DNA of 32,618 nucleotides from Clostridia bacterium (GTDB lineage Bacteria > Bacillota > Clostridia > Oscillospirales > Acutalibacteraceae), in contig JAFODQ010000014.1 in NCBI GenBank assembly GCA_017380615.1, positions 1 through 32,618 of the forward strand, written 5' to 3'. The translations under genes were made by a program, and so were the position numbers. The notes beneath the pieces are model-generated. The model searched no databases and was not told the origin of the DNA. It saw only the letters and a list, made by a program, of their open reading frames with translations. Shown here in pieces: positions 8,643 through 16,241 of this stretch (position 1 is the first letter of the stretch; every line of letters starts with the position of its first letter).

Positions 8643-8732
8643 TACTTTTTTAAAAAAAATTGCAATATTATTTATATTTTATTTCAATAACAAGGATTAC
8701 TGCAAAAATAATATGTTTTTTTGTTAAAACAA

Positions 8733-8760
8733 TTGATTTATCGCTTTTAAATGATAAAAT
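8733..8760 (+). promoter_or_regulatory. Possible promoter of the 8789 membrane-protein gene
   Basis: TTGATT (8733-8738), 16 bp, TAAAAT (8755-8760). Both hexamers deviate from consensus, but the position upstream of the AGGAGG SD is suitable. Confidence 0.5.
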
Positions 8761-8788
8761 GTTTATATAAATCTCAGGAGGAATGTGC

Positions 8789-9382
8789 TTGAAAAATAAA
8801 AACAAATTCAACTTTCTGTTAAGCTGCTCAGCCTATATGCTGACAATTGTGCTTGATCTTCTTTTCACATACATTGCAACACCAAACCTTCTGCTTGAGG
8901 GTAACCCGCTGTATAACCAGACAAACTTCGGTTGGACAGGTTTAATTGCAATAAATGTGATAACTTATGTCGGCTATGTTGCAATGGCGTGGTATGCTTT
9001 CCTGAAATACAAACCACCAATAACAAATGAAACGGATATGAAGCGATATCTTGCATTTATAAACTATGGCGATGCAGATAAATATGTGCCAATGATGTGG
9101 AAGCTCCCCAAGCACTGGGGGCCACAGACTGCTTGTCTTTGCTGGTCGGTGGTGTGTGTTCTCCCCTTCTGCAGAATGATAATTGTGCTTGAATGGTTTT
9201 TAATGATATTGAGAATAAGAAACCCACTGACAGAAACCTTCTTCACCATTGTTTCACTTTTCCCAATGGGACGAATTGATATTGTGCTGGCTGTAATTGG
9301 TGCATGGGCATTATCCTTTGTGTGGATACAAAAAGAATTCAAAAATAATCTTGCAGAAATCAAGAGACGGAATCAAAGCTGA
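8789..9382 (+). CDS. Hypothetical polytopic membrane protein
   Basis: 197 residues; family not recognised. Hydrophobic segments are visible at about residues 10-28 (SAYMLTIVLDLLFTYIA), 45-68 (INVITYVGYVAMAWYAF), 108-135 (CLCWSVVCVLPFCRMIIVLEWFLM) and 150-180, giving about four membrane helices, with a charged cytoplasmic-looking loop (residues about 70-105) and a basic C-terminal tail. Start TTG 8789 has AGGAGG seven bases upstream; ATG 8783 is too close to that SD. It stands alone with its own promoter and terminator, and its stop codon lies inside the terminator hairpin. No function is suggested by the neighbours. Confidence 0.8.
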   Translation: MKNKNKFNFLLSCSAYMLTIVLDLLFTYIATPNLLLEGNPLYNQTNFGWTGLIAINVITYVGYVAMAWYAFLKYKPPITNETDMKRYLAFINYGDADKYVPMMWKLPKHWGPQTACLCWSVVCVLPFCRMIIVLEWFLMILRIRNPLTETFFTIVSLFPMGRIDIVLAVIGAWALSFVWIQKEFKNNLAEIKRRNQS

Positions 9383-9394
9383 TTCCGTCTCTTT
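9364..9394 (+). terminator. Terminator overlapping the end of the membrane-protein gene
   Basis: Perfect 11-bp stem GAGACGGAATC (9364-9374) / GATTCCGTCTC (9381-9391), loop AAAGCT, followed by TTTC. The last five codons of the gene form the left arm, and the stop codon spans the loop and the start of the right arm. Confidence 0.75.
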
Positions 9395-9406
9395 CACTTA
9401 GAGATT

Positions 9407-10324
9407 TTAATCCCAGAGCCTTTCGGGATACTCACCACTCTCAACGAGTGCACTGATTGATTTTACAACATCCGGCTTATCTTCCTTGTATGTAACACCA
9501 AACCACTTATCTGCTGTTTCAAGAACATCCACAGCGCATTTACCTTCAGAAAGCAGATCTCGAACAAGGAACGGAAGGAAGAATTCAGACTTAAGAGGAT
9601 TTGATGGAACCTCATTTTTAAGGAACTCAATGAAATATTTTTCAATCTCATTTAAGAATTCTGCGGGGAAGCCCCAGCAATTCATTGAACAAACTGCATT
9701 TTCAGGGAGCTCAACCCAGCTTTCCTCATCTTCTGTGTATGAAATTTTACCATCAACGCGTTTGATTTTTGTTCTTTCGACAACATCTATAAGCTTGTTA
9801 TCATCATCAACATCACACACACCACGGGAAACAGTGCCATTATCAGTCAATGTGTTTTTAAGGAAATATGCTGACATTGCTGTGCTGTATTTTTCAGAAG
9901 TGAAATCAGCAGTATCCATCCATTCTGAAATATTCTTGAAAGCGCCCTTGCCATAAAAATCATCTGAATTGATTACCATAAATGGCTCATTTACAACACC
10001 CTTGCAGCAATAGATCGCGTGTGCTGTACCCCAAGGCTTGATTCTATCCTCCGGACAAGTAAAGCCCTCAGGAAGCTTATCTGTGCTCTGGAAGACATAT
10101 TCCACCTTAATGTGCTTGGCAACCTTATCACCAATAACCTCACGGAATATCTCTTCATTTTCTTTTTTTATAATAAAAACAACTTTATTGAAGCCATATC
10201 TCAAAGCATCATAAATTGAATAATCAATAATTATAGAGTTGTTTGGTCCAACAGGGTCAATCTGCTTCAAGCCACCGTAACGGCTACCCATACCGGCAGC
10301 AAGAATCACTAAAGTTTTATCCAT
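9407..10324 (-). CDS. Sugar-phosphate nucleotidyltransferase family protein
   Basis: 305 residues with a GT-A-like NTP_transferase fold. The N-terminal nucleotide-binding signature is LVILAAGMGSRYGGLKQIDPVG, similar to but not identical with the GxGTRxxPxTK of RmlA/GlmU/GalU. FMVINSDDFYGK supplies the metal-binding Asp of the second motif. The enzyme should transfer a nucleotidyl group to a sugar or alditol phosphate, but the substrate is unknown. Start ATG 10324 follows GGAG by nine bases; an ATG at 10339 lies before the SD. It is transcribed alone from the promoter at 10370-10398, divergently from the CDF exporter. No glycan cluster surrounds it. Confidence 0.85.
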   Translation of the reverse strand: MDKTLVILAAGMGSRYGGLKQIDPVGPNNSIIIDYSIYDALRYGFNKVVFIIKKENEEIFREVIGDKVAKHIKVEYVFQSTDKLPEGFTCPEDRIKPWGTAHAIYCCKGVVNEPFMVINSDDFYGKGAFKNISEWMDTADFTSEKYSTAMSAYFLKNTLTDNGTVSRGVCDVDDDNKLIDVVERTKIKRVDGKISYTEDEESWVELPENAVCSMNCWGFPAEFLNEIEKYFIEFLKNEVPSNPLKSEFFLPFLVRDLLSEGKCAVDVLETADKWFGVTYKEDKPDVVKSISALVESGEYPERLWD

Positions 10325-10369
10325 AGTTAAAATCTCCATTCAGGAATTATAGGCTTACGCCTTGAGGTG

Positions 10370-10398
10370 ATGATATCATAGATTTATGATTTTGTCCA
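10370..10398 (-). promoter_or_regulatory. Promoter of the nucleotidyltransferase gene
   Basis: Minus strand: TGGACA (10398-10393), 17-bp spacer, TATCAT (10375-10370). Confidence 0.55.
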
Positions 10399-10419
10399 CT
10401 TAAATTTTATTTTATTCAG

Positions 10420-10447
10420 TTGACAAATCAGCAAATAGCTTTATAAT
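10420..10447 (+). promoter_or_regulatory. Sigma-A promoter of the CDF exporter
   Basis: TTGACA (10420-10425), 16-bp spacer, TATAAT (10442-10447). Both hexamers are perfect. Confidence 0.8.
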
Positions 10448-10481
10448 CAAATACAATATTTATTTTCACGGATGGTTAATT

Positions 10482-11669
10482 ATGACAAAATTCATTAAAA
10501 AATTATTTCTTTCCTCAAGAGATTGTGATACCCCGAGTGGCAGAGAGGCATATGGCAGAGTTGCGGGTATAACAGGTATTATCTGCAACCTTATTTTAAG
10601 TGGTCTCAAGTTCCTTGTGGGTTCAATTTCAAACAGCATTTCAATAATTGCAGATGCAACAAACAACATCTCTGATGCCGGTAGCTCTGTGGTTACACTT
10701 ATAGGCTTCAGACTTTCAGAAAAGCCTGCAGATGAAGACCACCCATATGGTCACGCAAGGATTGAATATGTTACAGGACTTATAATCTCCTTCCTTATTT
10801 TACATATCGGATTTGATATTTTTGTTGATTCCTTTAAGAAAATCATCAACCCTGAAGAAAGTGTTTTCAGCTGGGTTACAGTTGGCATTCTCGCAGGCTC
10901 AATTGTTGTTAAGCTCTGGCTTTCCCTTTTCAACAAAAGCCTTGCAAAGGACATCAAGTCAAAAACTCTTGAAGCAACAGCAATTGACAGCAGAAACGAT
11001 TGCATCTCAACAGCTGCTGTTCTTTTTGCAACACTGCTTTCGCACTACACAAGCATCAATCTTGACGGATATATCGGTGTTGGTGTTGCCGTGATGATTA
11101 TTGTTTCAGGCATAAATCTTGTAAAAGAAACGGTTGGCCCTCTTCTCGGTCAGGCACCTTCAAAGGAAATGTACGAAAAAATTGAAAGTGGAATTCTTAA
11201 ATACGAAAATGTCCTCGGTGTGCACGACCTTATGGTACACAGCTACGGTCCCGGCTCATACTTCGCTTCAGCACACATAGAAATGGATGCAAAAATTGAT
11301 GTGCTTGTTTGCCATGATATAATGGACAAAATTGAAAGAGATTTCAAGGCACAGCACAACATTCACCTCGTGGTGCATCTTGACCCGACAATCCTTGATT
11401 GTGAGGAAACAAACGAATTAAAAGAGGTTGTCAGAAAAATCCTCAATGAAATTGACCCAATAATTACCTTCCATGATTTCAGAGTTGTTGTCGGTGAAAC
11501 AGCTAAAAATGTTCTTTTCGACATTGTTGTTCCACCTACTTATAAATATTCCGACAGCGAAATAACAGAGCTTATAAAAAACCACGTAAACGAGGCCGGT
11601 AACGGCAACCTTTACGCAGTTATTGTGGTTGACAGAAGCTACGGAACACTAAAAAGCGAAGAAGAATAA
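10482..11669 (+). CDS. Cation diffusion facilitator (CDF) family metal exporter
   Basis: 395 residues; exports divalent metal by proton antiport. Six-helix core: helix 2 has ADATNNISDAGSSVVTLIGF, followed by the conserved cytosolic HPYGHARIEY; helix 5 has DSRNDCIST. A ZT-dimer cytoplasmic domain begins near residue 215 (LLGQAPS ... LGVHDLMVHSYGPG) and a further C-terminal extension of about 100 residues makes the protein longer than a typical 300-residue CDF. Helix 5 has a DxxxD rather than the HxxxD of Zn exporters such as YiiP, which resembles Mn-type CDFs; that is inference. The SD (GGATGG) is weak. It converges on spoIVA with two bases between stops and no terminator visible. Confidence 0.92.
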   Translation: MTKFIKKLFLSSRDCDTPSGREAYGRVAGITGIICNLILSGLKFLVGSISNSISIIADATNNISDAGSSVVTLIGFRLSEKPADEDHPYGHARIEYVTGLIISFLILHIGFDIFVDSFKKIINPEESVFSWVTVGILAGSIVVKLWLSLFNKSLAKDIKSKTLEATAIDSRNDCISTAAVLFATLLSHYTSINLDGYIGVGVAVMIIVSGINLVKETVGPLLGQAPSKEMYEKIESGILKYENVLGVHDLMVHSYGPGSYFASAHIEMDAKIDVLVCHDIMDKIERDFKAQHNIHLVVHLDPTILDCEETNELKEVVRKILNEIDPIITFHDFRVVVGETAKNVLFDIVVPPTYKYSDSEITELIKNHVNEAGNGNLYAVIVVDRSYGTLKSEEE

Positions 11670-11671
11670 AA

Positions 11672-13150
11672 TTAAAGAATTATGCAGATAAGACCACTGC
11701 ATCCGTCATTTATGATTCTTTCCAGGGTTTCTTGTATTTTTGATCGTGCATCCACAGGCATATGGCAAAGCTTGTTGCGCAAGCCCTCATTCACAAGCTC
11801 GTTGAGAGATTTTCCGAATATATCAGATTCCCAGATTTTAAGTGGATCCTCCTCAAAGCCTGTGAGCAGATATTTTAATAATTCTTCAGATTGGCTCTCC
11901 GTTCCTACAACGGGAGCCACTTCTGTTTCTATGCAGGTTTTCATCATGTGTATGGACGGCGCAGAGGCTGAAAGCCTCACACCATAGCGTCCCCCCTGCT
12001 TGACAATTTCAGGCTCCTTGAGAGTCAATTCATCAATATCGGGCATAACAATACCATAGCCTGTTGCTTCGACCTCCTCAAGAGCATTTCTGATTTTGTC
12101 ATATTTCTTTTTTATTGCAGCAAGAGAAACGAGGTTTTCCATCAATTCCTCTTCATCTTCAATGTGAAGGTGAGTGTTTTCTTCAATAATCTTATAGAAA
12201 AGATTATTCGACAGCACAACATTGATCTCTGCGTATCCCTTACCAAGGTCAAGCTTCGAAATATCTGTTGAAATAACATTTTCGTTATCCTTGATGCAAC
12301 CAAGCATTGAGCTGACATCTGACATACAGCAGACATTCTGCGCAGAATCCTTAACACTTGACATAAGCGAGCTTCTCAACCAGTGAGTTCTGCCTACACT
12401 TTCCACCCAACGTGGGAGGTTGATACCGATTTCTTTTACGGGAAAGCGTTGAAGCACTGCACCGAGAACAGACTTTATCTCATCCTCCTGCATCTGCGCA
12501 CAATCAAGAGGAATAACCGGAACAGAATATTTCCTTGAAAGCTCAGCAGAGAGGCTCGCTGACTCATGCGACTCGGGAGATGTTGTATTGAGAACAACCA
12601 CAAAGGGTTTATTTATGGAATTGAGCTCTTCTACAACACGCTCCTCTGCCTCTTCATATTCATGGCGCGGAATATCGCTTATTGTGCCATCTGTTGTAAT
12701 AAGCAAGCCGATTGTTGAATGCTCCGTTATAACCTTCTGCGTTCCTATTTCGGCTGCCATATTAAAAGGAATTTCGTGATCATACCAGGGTGTTTTAACC
12801 ATACGAGGCTGCCCCTCTTCAATATATCCCAGAGAGCTTGGTACAATATAGCCCACACAATCGATCATTCTTACATTCAATTCTGCGTTATCCGGAAGCT
12901 CAATCCTTACGGCATCTTCGGGAATAAACTTGGGCTCAGTGGTCATAATTGTTCTTCCCGCTGCAGATTGTGGCAGCTCATCCTGTGCTCTCTCCCGTTT
13001 AAAAGAGCTTTCAATATTAGGAAGCACAAGTGTATCCATAAACCTTTTTATGAATGTTGATTTTCCTGTTCTCACAGGTCCTACAACACCTATATAAATA
13101 TCGCCACCTGTTCTTGCTTCAATATCCTTATAAATACTTGCTTCTGTCAT
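11672..13150 (-). CDS. spoIVA: Stage IV sporulation protein A (spore coat ATPase)
   Basis: 492 residues, matching the length of the Bacillus subtilis protein. SpoIVA is made in the mother cell, hydrolyses ATP and polymerises around the forespore to form the coat basement layer. The Walker A motif is GPVRTGKST (residues 24-32), with a nearby MIDCVGY segment typical of this TRAFAC-type ATPase. The C-terminal end GLICIIL is the family's membrane-surface-targeting tail. Start ATG 13150 follows GGAGG; an upstream in-frame ATG at 13177 precedes the SD. A sigma-E-like promoter is at 13181-13211. Its presence indicates an endospore-forming lineage. Confidence 0.98.
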   Translation of the reverse strand: MTEASIYKDIEARTGGDIYIGVVGPVRTGKSTFIKRFMDTLVLPNIESSFKRERAQDELPQSAAGRTIMTTEPKFIPEDAVRIELPDNAELNVRMIDCVGYIVPSSLGYIEEGQPRMVKTPWYDHEIPFNMAAEIGTQKVITEHSTIGLLITTDGTISDIPRHEYEEAEERVVEELNSINKPFVVVLNTTSPESHESASLSAELSRKYSVPVIPLDCAQMQEDEIKSVLGAVLQRFPVKEIGINLPRWVESVGRTHWLRSSLMSSVKDSAQNVCCMSDVSSMLGCIKDNENVISTDISKLDLGKGYAEINVVLSNNLFYKIIEENTHLHIEDEEELMENLVSLAAIKKKYDKIRNALEEVEATGYGIVMPDIDELTLKEPEIVKQGGRYGVRLSASAPSIHMMKTCIETEVAPVVGTESQSEELLKYLLTGFEEDPLKIWESDIFGKSLNELVNEGLRNKLCHMPVDARSKIQETLERIINDGCSGLICIIL

Positions 13151-13180
13151 AAATATACCTCCGTTTATGCATTTCACAAA

Positions 13181-13211
13181 ATTTATATGAAATGAAAAAG
13201 AAATTTATGAC
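13181..13211 (-). promoter_or_regulatory. Sigma-E-like sporulation promoter of spoIVA
   Basis: Minus strand: GTCATAAAT (-35 element beginning 13211) and CATATAAAT (-10 element 13189-13181), with 16 nt between the ATA of the -35 and the -10. This fits the mother-cell sigma-E pattern (ATA ... CATAnA-T) and the known regulation of spoIVA in Bacillus. No good sigma-A promoter is seen on this strand. Confidence 0.65.
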
Positions 13212-13223
13212 CAAGGAGTCAAT

Positions 13224-13252
13224 TTGACAAGTTAACTGAAATATATTATAAT
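13224..13252 (+). promoter_or_regulatory. Consensus sigma-A promoter of the MgtC-family gene
   Basis: TTGACA (13224-13229), 17-bp spacer, TATAAT (13247-13252), a perfect match. It lies back to back with the sigma-E-like spoIVA promoter, 12 bp away. Confidence 0.88.
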
Positions 13253-13284
13253 AGCAAAATATTAATCATTATGGAGTGAATGAA

Positions 13285-14019
13285 TTGTTACTTACGGTTA
13301 ACCCCACATACGATGTTGCTGAAATTCTTGAGATTTTTCTTGAATCCTTCAAGATTGAAGCTGTGTTCCCATATTTCCTCGCTCTTGTTACTGCAACAAT
13401 CTGCGGTGCTGCAATCGGTATTGAAAGAACACTGCGCCAGAAAGAAGCAGGTATCAGAACACACATTATCGTTGCCATGGGCTCTGCCCTCATTATGATT
13501 GTCAGCAAATACGGTTTCTTTGATATTGTGAATATGGAAGGCATTGTGGGAAATATCAACCTTGATGGTGCAAGACTTGCAGCACAGGTTGTTACAGGTA
13601 TCTCCTTCCTTGGTGCAGGTATTATTGTTTACAAAGGCACTGTTAAGGGTCTCACCACTGCTGCCGGTGTGTGGACAACAGCCGGTATCGGTCTTGCTGC
13701 AGGTGCAGGAATGTACGGCATTGCCGTTTACGCAACACTCATTATCCTCGTTGTTCAGATCGTTATTCACAGAGTTCTTCCCGTTGAAAACACAAGCACA
13801 ACAGCAATCAGCATGAAGCTTGTTGACAGCCCGGAAGCTGTTGAAAACATTTCAGATATATTAAAGGGCAAGGGCTACGAAATAATCTCCACAAGCATTG
13901 AAAAGAAAAACGAAAAGCTTGTCTGCTTGTTTGTTGTGAAATCACACAGGCACATCAACTCTGATGATATTGGTGCATTATTCACAAACAATGAATATGT
14001 GCTTTCCGTTTCAATCTAA
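13285..14019 (+). CDS. MgtC/SapB family membrane protein
   Basis: 244 residues. The MgtC domain covers about residues 25-155 with four to five helices: a conserved CGAAIGIERTLRQKEAGIRTH motif-bearing region, then RLAAQVVTGISFLGAGII and GLTTAAGVWTTAGIGLAAG. The C-terminal 80 residues form an ACT-like soluble domain. Proteins of this family are tied to growth in low Mg2+ and to virulence in some pathogens, but in commensals the role is undefined. The start chosen is TTG 13285, eight bases after GGAG; GTG 13276 overlaps that SD. A simple promoter and terminator make it monocistronic. No Mg2+ leader (M-box) fits in the short 5' UTR. Confidence 0.92.
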   Translation: MLLTVNPTYDVAEILEIFLESFKIEAVFPYFLALVTATICGAAIGIERTLRQKEAGIRTHIIVAMGSALIMIVSKYGFFDIVNMEGIVGNINLDGARLAAQVVTGISFLGAGIIVYKGTVKGLTTAAGVWTTAGIGLAAGAGMYGIAVYATLIILVVQIVIHRVLPVENTSTTAISMKLVDSPEAVENISDILKGKGYEIISTSIEKKNEKLVCLFVVKSHRHINSDDIGALFTNNEYVLSVSI

Positions 14020-14044
14020 ATTTATTTGTTAATACTAACCATTT

Positions 14045-14070
14045 AACTGCCCTATTTTAGGGCAGTTTTT
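14045..14070 (+). terminator. Intrinsic terminator of the MgtC-family gene
   Basis: Perfect 10-bp stem AACTGCCCTA / TAGGGCAGTT with a TTT loop and a T-run. Confidence 0.9.
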
Positions 14071-14073
14071 CTA

Positions 14074-14102
14074 TTGTTTTATTTCTGCAAATAATGTATT
14101 AT
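14074..14102 (+). promoter_or_regulatory. Likely promoter of the sulfatase-maturase pair
   Basis: TTGTTT (14074-14079), 17 bp, TATTAT (14097-14102), placed directly after the preceding terminator and about 20 bp before the SD. Confidence 0.55.
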
Positions 14103-14140
14103 ATGTGATGTGAAAATTTTGTAAAGTGAGGTTGTTCGCT

Positions 14141-16192
14141 TTGAAAAAAGACATTGTGTTCGAAAAGAAAGGAAAAGTATTTCCACAGATAATCGGTATC
14201 CTCGGCATACTTCTTGCTCTGGCACTTATTATCGCAAGACTTAATCTTCTTGCTGTTGTGAACGTTGCGTTCATGTGCATTGTCGCAGCACTTACAATGA
14301 TTGGTGTATTTTTCTTCAAAAAGGTTTACAAGTGGTTTATTATCGGTTATGGTGCATCTGCGGCAGGCATCTTTCTTTATTACCTCATCTTCGGTGCAGA
14401 CGCAGGTTTCGGTGCATTCTCAACAGGCAAAACAGGTTGGGCATCAGCAGATAACCCACTTTTCGCAGGTGGAGGAAATTTCCTTACAAGACTTGGTGGC
14501 GGAATTCTTCTGCTCCTCCCTTGCATTATTGCAATTGTTCTTTTAATCACTGTTGCAGTAAAAAAATTCAAAAAGGTTGGCTTACACAAGCTTGTTACAT
14601 CTGTTCTCAGCATTGTTCTTGCAGGTACCACTGTTTTATATGTACTTACAATGAACCTTCGTTCAAAGCCAAATGTTGACAGACTCTGGGATGGTCACGA
14701 TGACTATCTTGACGGTGTTGATAAGGCAAAATCCAACAACCCCAATGTTCTTTTCATTCTTATGGATGATATGGGTTATGCTGACACATCTCTCAACGGT
14801 GCTATCTATGACACTCCCAACATGGACAGAATCGGTGAAGAAGGTCTTAACTTTGACAACTTCTATTCAAGCTACTCTGTTTGCTCACCTGCAAGATTCG
14901 CTCTCATGACAGGCAGATACCCATTCAGAGGCTATGCTGATAATGTTATCTATCCTACATACGATACATTCTCACCATTTGCACAGACAAGAATTTTCAA
15001 TTCAATTGAGATGGGCAACAACTGTGACGGTATGCTCGGTGACGAAATCACAGTTGCTGAAATTTTCAAGAGCGCAGGCTACAACACTGGTGCTTTCGGT
15101 AAGTGGCATCTTGGTGACTACGGTGAATATCTCCCCACAAACCAGGGCTTTGACTACTTCTACGGAAGCCACCATGTAAACGATATGGCTCCTTTCTATC
15201 ATGTTAAGGAGGAAGCCGGTGAATTTGAAATTGTTCACGGCGTTGAAGAGCTCCGTGATGAAAACGGAAAGAAAGACCAGAGACAGTTAAGTGAATGGAT
15301 TCACGAGGAAATCAACGGTTGGATTACCGACCAGGTTACAAACAGCGATGAGCCATTCTTTGCATACTACGCAACTCCATGGCCACATGCACCAATCTTT
15401 GTTGGTGATGAATTCAACGGCAAAACAGGTATGGGCGCTTATGCCGACTGTGTAACAGAGTTTGACTACTATCTCGGCGAGCTGTTCACAACACTTGAAA
15501 ATCTCGGTGTTATGGATGACACAATCATCATCTTCACAAGTGACAACGGTCCTGCTCTTGAAGGCTCTGTTGGTGAGCTTCGTGGTGGTAAATATCTTGC
15601 CTACGATGGTGGTCAGAAGGTACCGTTTATGATTCGTTGGGGCAATAACAACAATCTTTGGAAAGCCGGAGAAACAAGAAGCCAGACAGCAACACTTGTT
15701 GATATTATGCCAACACTCGTTGAGCTTTGCGGCATCACAGGTGACGGTGGCACAAAGACAAACTACCTGCCCTTTGACCGTGATATTGACGGCGTTTCAA
15801 TGGTTAACCTTCTCAAAAATGACACTGTTATCCACACACCGGAGCACCCGATTCTTCACATGAAGCGAGAGAAGCTTAAAGCAATTCAGTACACTGTTCC
15901 AACATCTGAGGTGCTCAAGCGTGAGGAATATGCTGATTATACATACCCCGTTCTTACAGAAAATGAATATATAACCTTCAAATATTTCCAGAGAATACAG
16001 AATGATAACTCTGCATTCTTTGACAAGTTCAGAAAGAACTGGTTGCACATCTTAACAGATGATGTGGGCGAAAACCTTAACCGTTCAGGCGTTTATCCTT
16101 CAATTGCAGAAGAAATGAATGCAAAGATGGATGAAATAATGAAGGACTTCAAGTCAGACCGAAGAGGTATGAACGAAGAATATTACCAATAA
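14141..16192 (+). CDS. Membrane-embedded formylglycine-dependent sulfatase
   Basis: 683 residues. The N-terminal part (about 10-180) has four membrane-spanning helix regions (IGILGILLALALIIARL, FMCIVAALTMIGVFFF/FIIGYGASAAGIFLYYL, GILLLLPCIIAIVLLITV, VTSVLSIVLAGTTVLYVL). The sulfatase domain begins near residue 202 with NVLFILMDDMGYAD (metal-binding Asp pair). The active-site motif is CSPAR at residues 248-252, so Cys248 would be converted to formylglycine. GRYPFRG, AFGKWHLGDYG and IIFTSDNGP are further sulfatase motifs. The enzyme hydrolyses sulfate esters; the substrate is unknown. Start TTG 14141 is eight bases after AGTGAGG; GTG 14126 is inside that SD. Its maturase follows 49 bp downstream. 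Confidence 0.93.
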   Translation: MKKDIVFEKKGKVFPQIIGILGILLALALIIARLNLLAVVNVAFMCIVAALTMIGVFFFKKVYKWFIIGYGASAAGIFLYYLIFGADAGFGAFSTGKTGWASADNPLFAGGGNFLTRLGGGILLLLPCIIAIVLLITVAVKKFKKVGLHKLVTSVLSIVLAGTTVLYVLTMNLRSKPNVDRLWDGHDDYLDGVDKAKSNNPNVLFILMDDMGYADTSLNGAIYDTPNMDRIGEEGLNFDNFYSSYSVCSPARFALMTGRYPFRGYADNVIYPTYDTFSPFAQTRIFNSIEMGNNCDGMLGDEITVAEIFKSAGYNTGAFGKWHLGDYGEYLPTNQGFDYFYGSHHVNDMAPFYHVKEEAGEFEIVHGVEELRDENGKKDQRQLSEWIHEEINGWITDQVTNSDEPFFAYYATPWPHAPIFVGDEFNGKTGMGAYADCVTEFDYYLGELFTTLENLGVMDDTIIIFTSDNGPALEGSVGELRGGKYLAYDGGQKVPFMIRWGNNNNLWKAGETRSQTATLVDIMPTLVELCGITGDGGTKTNYLPFDRDIDGVSMVNLLKNDTVIHTPEHPILHMKREKLKAIQYTVPTSEVLKREEYADYTYPVLTENEYITFKYFQRIQNDNSAFFDKFRKNWLHILTDDVGENLNRSGVYPSIAEEMNAKMDEIMKDFKSDRRGMNEEYYQ

Positions 16193-16197
16193 AAACC

Positions 16198-16227
16198 TTA
16201 GCCTCGGATTTCCGAGGCTAAAATTTT
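16198..16227 (+). terminator. Hairpin between sulfatase and maturase (partial terminator or processing signal)
   Basis: Perfect 10-bp stem TTAGCCTCGG / CCGAGGCTAA with an ATTT loop, followed by only AATTTTA. The poor T-run suggests attenuation or mRNA protection rather than full termination, so the maturase is probably made at a lower level from the same transcript. Confidence 0.6.
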
Positions 16228-16241
16228 ACAGGAGATTTGCT

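Noticed and set aside
13288-13770. Cys/Asn-rich minus-strand frame of 160 codons
   Set aside because: It lies wholly antisense to the clear MgtC-family gene and has no SD. Its composition is that of a reversed hydrophobic gene.
14126-14140. GTG start for the sulfatase
   Set aside because: Same situation: GTG lies inside AGTGAGG, and TTG 14141 is correctly spaced.
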